A stretch of 64,000 bases of DNA from Plasmopara viticola (lineage: Eukaryota; Oomycota; Peronosporomycetes; Peronosporales; Peronosporaceae). Position 1 is the stretch's first letter. Each line of letters begins with the position of its first letter. Below the pieces are notes generated by a model. That model was not told the DNA's origin. It saw only the letters and a list, made by a program, of their open reading frames with translations, and made no database searches. This document shows positions 61,380-64,000 of the stretch, piece after piece. A program made the position numbers and the translations under genes. The stretch spans positions 224,911 through 288,910 of the forward strand of contig MBPM02000088.1 of NCBI GenBank assembly GCA_001695595.3, given 5' to 3'.

Positions 61380-61650
61380 TGACAAGTGCTACTATGTAAC
61401 AAAGTTGCAGAGGGAGCTTCTTGAAAGGTTGGTCGTCAACTGGGGTTCGGGTGGTGAGCGAAGTGAAGTTGGCTAAGAGATAGTTTGTTGCTCTTAGTAA
61501 ACGAATGGGTGATGCTAAATGGTAAGCTCTTACGGATTTTTGTCTCTTAACAGCCTGGCTGGTTGCTCTTAGCCATCTATTGGTATCATTCTAATGACGA
61601 TCATTTTTCTACTCACCATCTGAAATTTTACAGATTCTGGAGAATTAACA
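61380..61650 (-). repeat. LTR of gypsy remnant B, unit 3 (271 bp)
   Basis: Equivalent of 31719-31990, with the same ends; variants are largely unit 1-like. Confidence 0.7.
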
Positions 61651-64000
61651 TTTAAAACGGTACTTGACTCCAATAGTAATAAGACGTTTGAATCCTGATC
61701 TATTGCTTTAAAACTACGCAGCCACAGATTGGTGTGAATAATTCCAATGCATGTGTATTTTGGAGCAATGGAATTTAACGGCAAGATTGCCGCTTCCATT
61801 CACTTTGTCAGTGACAACAATTACGTCACAACCTGTCTCTGTCAGCAAAATGTGCGCATTTATCCGACTCGAAAGATCATTTTTTGAAGTAAATACATAG
61901 AAGATGCTGCACGGCACCCATTCTGGGTTACAATCAACCTTTCCAGCGGCAAATTAGTGTCGCTGCAGGCTCGTTTAATCCGTTTTACACAGACCTTTCT
62001 ACAACTTTGATCCATCGCGACGAAAAAAACAAATTGCATGAAGCATTTTGAATCTTTTCCTGACGGGTGCGCTTGAAAATTGATTGAAACATCTTGTTTC
62101 TGATCTCTTTGTTTCTGATCGCATCTCAGAAAAACTCTTGAAAGCGCTTTGGTACGTCATCGTCTTGTCAACTCAATTGTCCGAATCACAATTTCTGCAC
62201 ACATGAAAGAAAGTGGTCTACGTGATGCAAGTACATCTTCTAGATGTCAGTCTGCTTCATATCGCTTGCAAATTGCGTCTTCTGGAGTCTACCTCGATAT
62301 GCGCTCAGCCGATCGAAAGTGTGCGATTTCTGTTGCGTCGGTGATTAAAAAGACGCATACAAACTTTAGATGTAGAATAATATTTTTATATTTGAAAAAT
62401 GATGATCTTATCTCAATTATTTCTGTCGCAACCTTCTTGAGCGAACACACACTAGTTATTACGGCCTTGTCAGACGGCTTGTACACATGCTTGTATAGAT
62501 ACTTGACTACGGTACACACCTCCACAATGACGTAACCGTTGTACTTTGGAGATAAGGAGCGTTGTATGACTTTGCCCATTACTTATTTGCTTTGAGGAAG
62601 CGTGAGCTTAGACTTCTTTCCTTAAAAACGCACATCGCTCCCTGCCTGAATCTAAGCTTTCGATTGACTCTTAGCAAAGATATTGATTCATCGTTTAAAA
62701 TTAATTTAAGTTTATTGCTTTGAAATTTATCGAACAATGTTTATTTGTGGTAATCAACAAAATAATCCCTATATTAGTTCGTGTCCTTTTTTTCAGCTAA
62801 TGTCAAAAACAAATCATTCATATTTAAAACATCACACGACTTACGTCACTCAAAATGCTTCAAAGGTGACACACCCTGGGTTCGTGTATCCCTCAGTTGG
62901 CCTAAAGCATCGAGACTTCGGACTGCTTATGTCCATAATACTTAAACTTTTCGTAGAATCAAGTCCATCAGACATTACCTGCTGACTATCAGACTTCATC
63001 GTTGTTGCTCGCGCCGGTTCCTATAATACTCTCAAAGCTCACTTTAACGTACAGAGGCTTGACCAATCAGCTACCTTGTCGTCTGCATCCTGAACATCGT
63101 AGGGGTCTAAGCAGACAGCATTCTTACGATTTCCAGTGCCTTAATACCGCACCGTATTTCGGCGTAAGTACGCTACGCCGTCGGCTAAAAATTTGATTGC
63201 TCGCAGAGCGAACTTGCGCCACGTGCATCGAATTAAGTTACATAGTCGAGAATGACCTTTCACTCTCTGTAGAGACGGTGATCGTTCTATTCGACGTAGT
63301 CGTGAGTTTGTGGCTCGTACTATAAGGACGGTGGTCAAGCCACAGGCTCACGAGCAAGGCTCTGACTACATCAAAAGGGTATTCAGTGCGGTGCAGGCAG
63401 GGTTAGCCTTTTTCGGCTTCAAAGAACCACCCTTCATACACTGCACTCAACTGAGCAAAACATTTGCACGACTGTGCGTTGCATATCGCGCTCTCGGGTA
63501 ATTTTCTGAAATACCAGTTAGAACGCATCTTTTCTCCAAATAGTTCTTAATCGCTATTAAATAAAACCTACTCAGAAAAATGATAGCCTTCGCGTGTCTT
63601 TGCGTCACAGGCGCTTCGTTCTGAACAATAAAGCAGACTTTGGCAACTTGTTCGCTCGTTGCGAGCTATTTGGTGATCAAAAGGGAATATGAGCTTAAAG
63701 TTTGGAGTACAACTTTTCTACCAATTATAACGAAAAAATCAGCCGAAATGAAGCACGATCACTACCTCGAATGCCAAGCGTACTTTTGCAAGACCGTGAC
63801 TAAAAAGTTGAGACTGTATGGCGCATAATATGTACAGATCACTGTTGGCGAGGCCTTGCAAACTCCGAACTTGACAAGAGCATTTACCGCTAGTAGCTTT
63901 TGTCCTGGATACACTAGTCTATTTGGCGGTTCGAAATTTTAAATGGAATCCTCGGTATTCATTTGCAAGCGTGCAATGCCGATGATAGAATCTCCTGCGT
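61651..64000 (-). mobile_element. Ty3/gypsy remnant B, unit 3, internally deleted, cut by window end
   Basis: Collinear with remnant B of unit 2 and carrying the same junction (gactgtatggcgcataat near 63812-63829), so it lacks the integrase block kept in unit 1. The RNase H N-terminal region begins at about 63830 and runs off the window. Confidence 0.85.

Larger units (their letters stand above)
49861..64000. repeat. tandem segmental duplication, unit 3 (truncated by the window)
   Basis: Third collinear copy. The last base of the window corresponds to position 49827 of unit 2, so only about 33 bp of the unit are missing, and a fourth unit could begin just outside. The unit is a mosaic: mostly unit 2-like, but unit 1-like over roughly 59.4-63.35 kb. 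Confidence 0.95.

Noticed and set aside
1..64000. Effector genes (RxLR or Crinkler), CRISPR arrays, operons, riboswitches
   Set aside because: No signal peptide followed by an RxLR or LFLAK-type motif was found, and the spliced genes indicate a eukaryote, so prokaryotic features do not apply.

Overview
The window looks like nuclear DNA from an oomycete (Peronosporales-like: Phytophthora or a downy mildew). This is an inference. It rests on very short introns with GTRNGT-type donors and YAG acceptors, sparse genes in AT-rich intergenic DNA, and abundant decayed Ty3/gypsy pol fragments.

Layout. From 1 to about 15.65 kb I found no convincing gene. There are only short ORFs, one near-perfect 64-bp palindrome (5893-5956) and a small hairpin. 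A conventional two-gene island follows. One gene is a small three-exon gene for a two-helix membrane protein (15651-16189, +), which carries an apparent 1-nt frameshift. Facing it tail-to-tail is a three-exon long-chain acyl-CoA synthetase of the bubblegum (ACSBG) type (18440-16363, -), which I resolved to 646 residues. From 18.44 to 20.24 kb I see nothing.

From 20241 to the window end the sequence is a head-to-tail tandem array of one large segmental unit. Unit 1 is 20241-35674 (15.4 kb), unit 2 is 35675-49860 (14.2 kb), and unit 3 runs from 49861 to about 33 bp beyond the window end. Each unit has the same order: a 4.2-kb degenerate 5' module, an intact 559-codon ORF (+), a 2.5-kb 3' module with decayed coding-like sequence, a Ty3/gypsy remnant A (-) ending in a 272-bp LTR, and a second, related gypsy remnant B (-) ending in its own ~271-bp LTR. 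Remnant B is cut off inside RNase H exactly at the unit junction.

The 559-codon ORF is the centre of interest. Residues about 89-160 match the CM1 motif (Cnn_1N) that defines centrosomin, CDK5RAP2, Mto1 and Spc110-type gamma-tubulin-complex tethers, followed by long coiled coils. The window therefore carries a tandem triplication of a putative microtubule-organising-centre gene, embedded in retrotransposon debris. The three ORFs have no indels or stops, although the flanks are full of indels. Yet their substitutions are about 3:1 nonsynonymous to synonymous, close to the neutral expectation. Unit 3 is a mosaic of unit 1-like and unit 2-like stretches, which suggests continuing exchange within the array.

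All family calls come from reading motifs. No database search was run.
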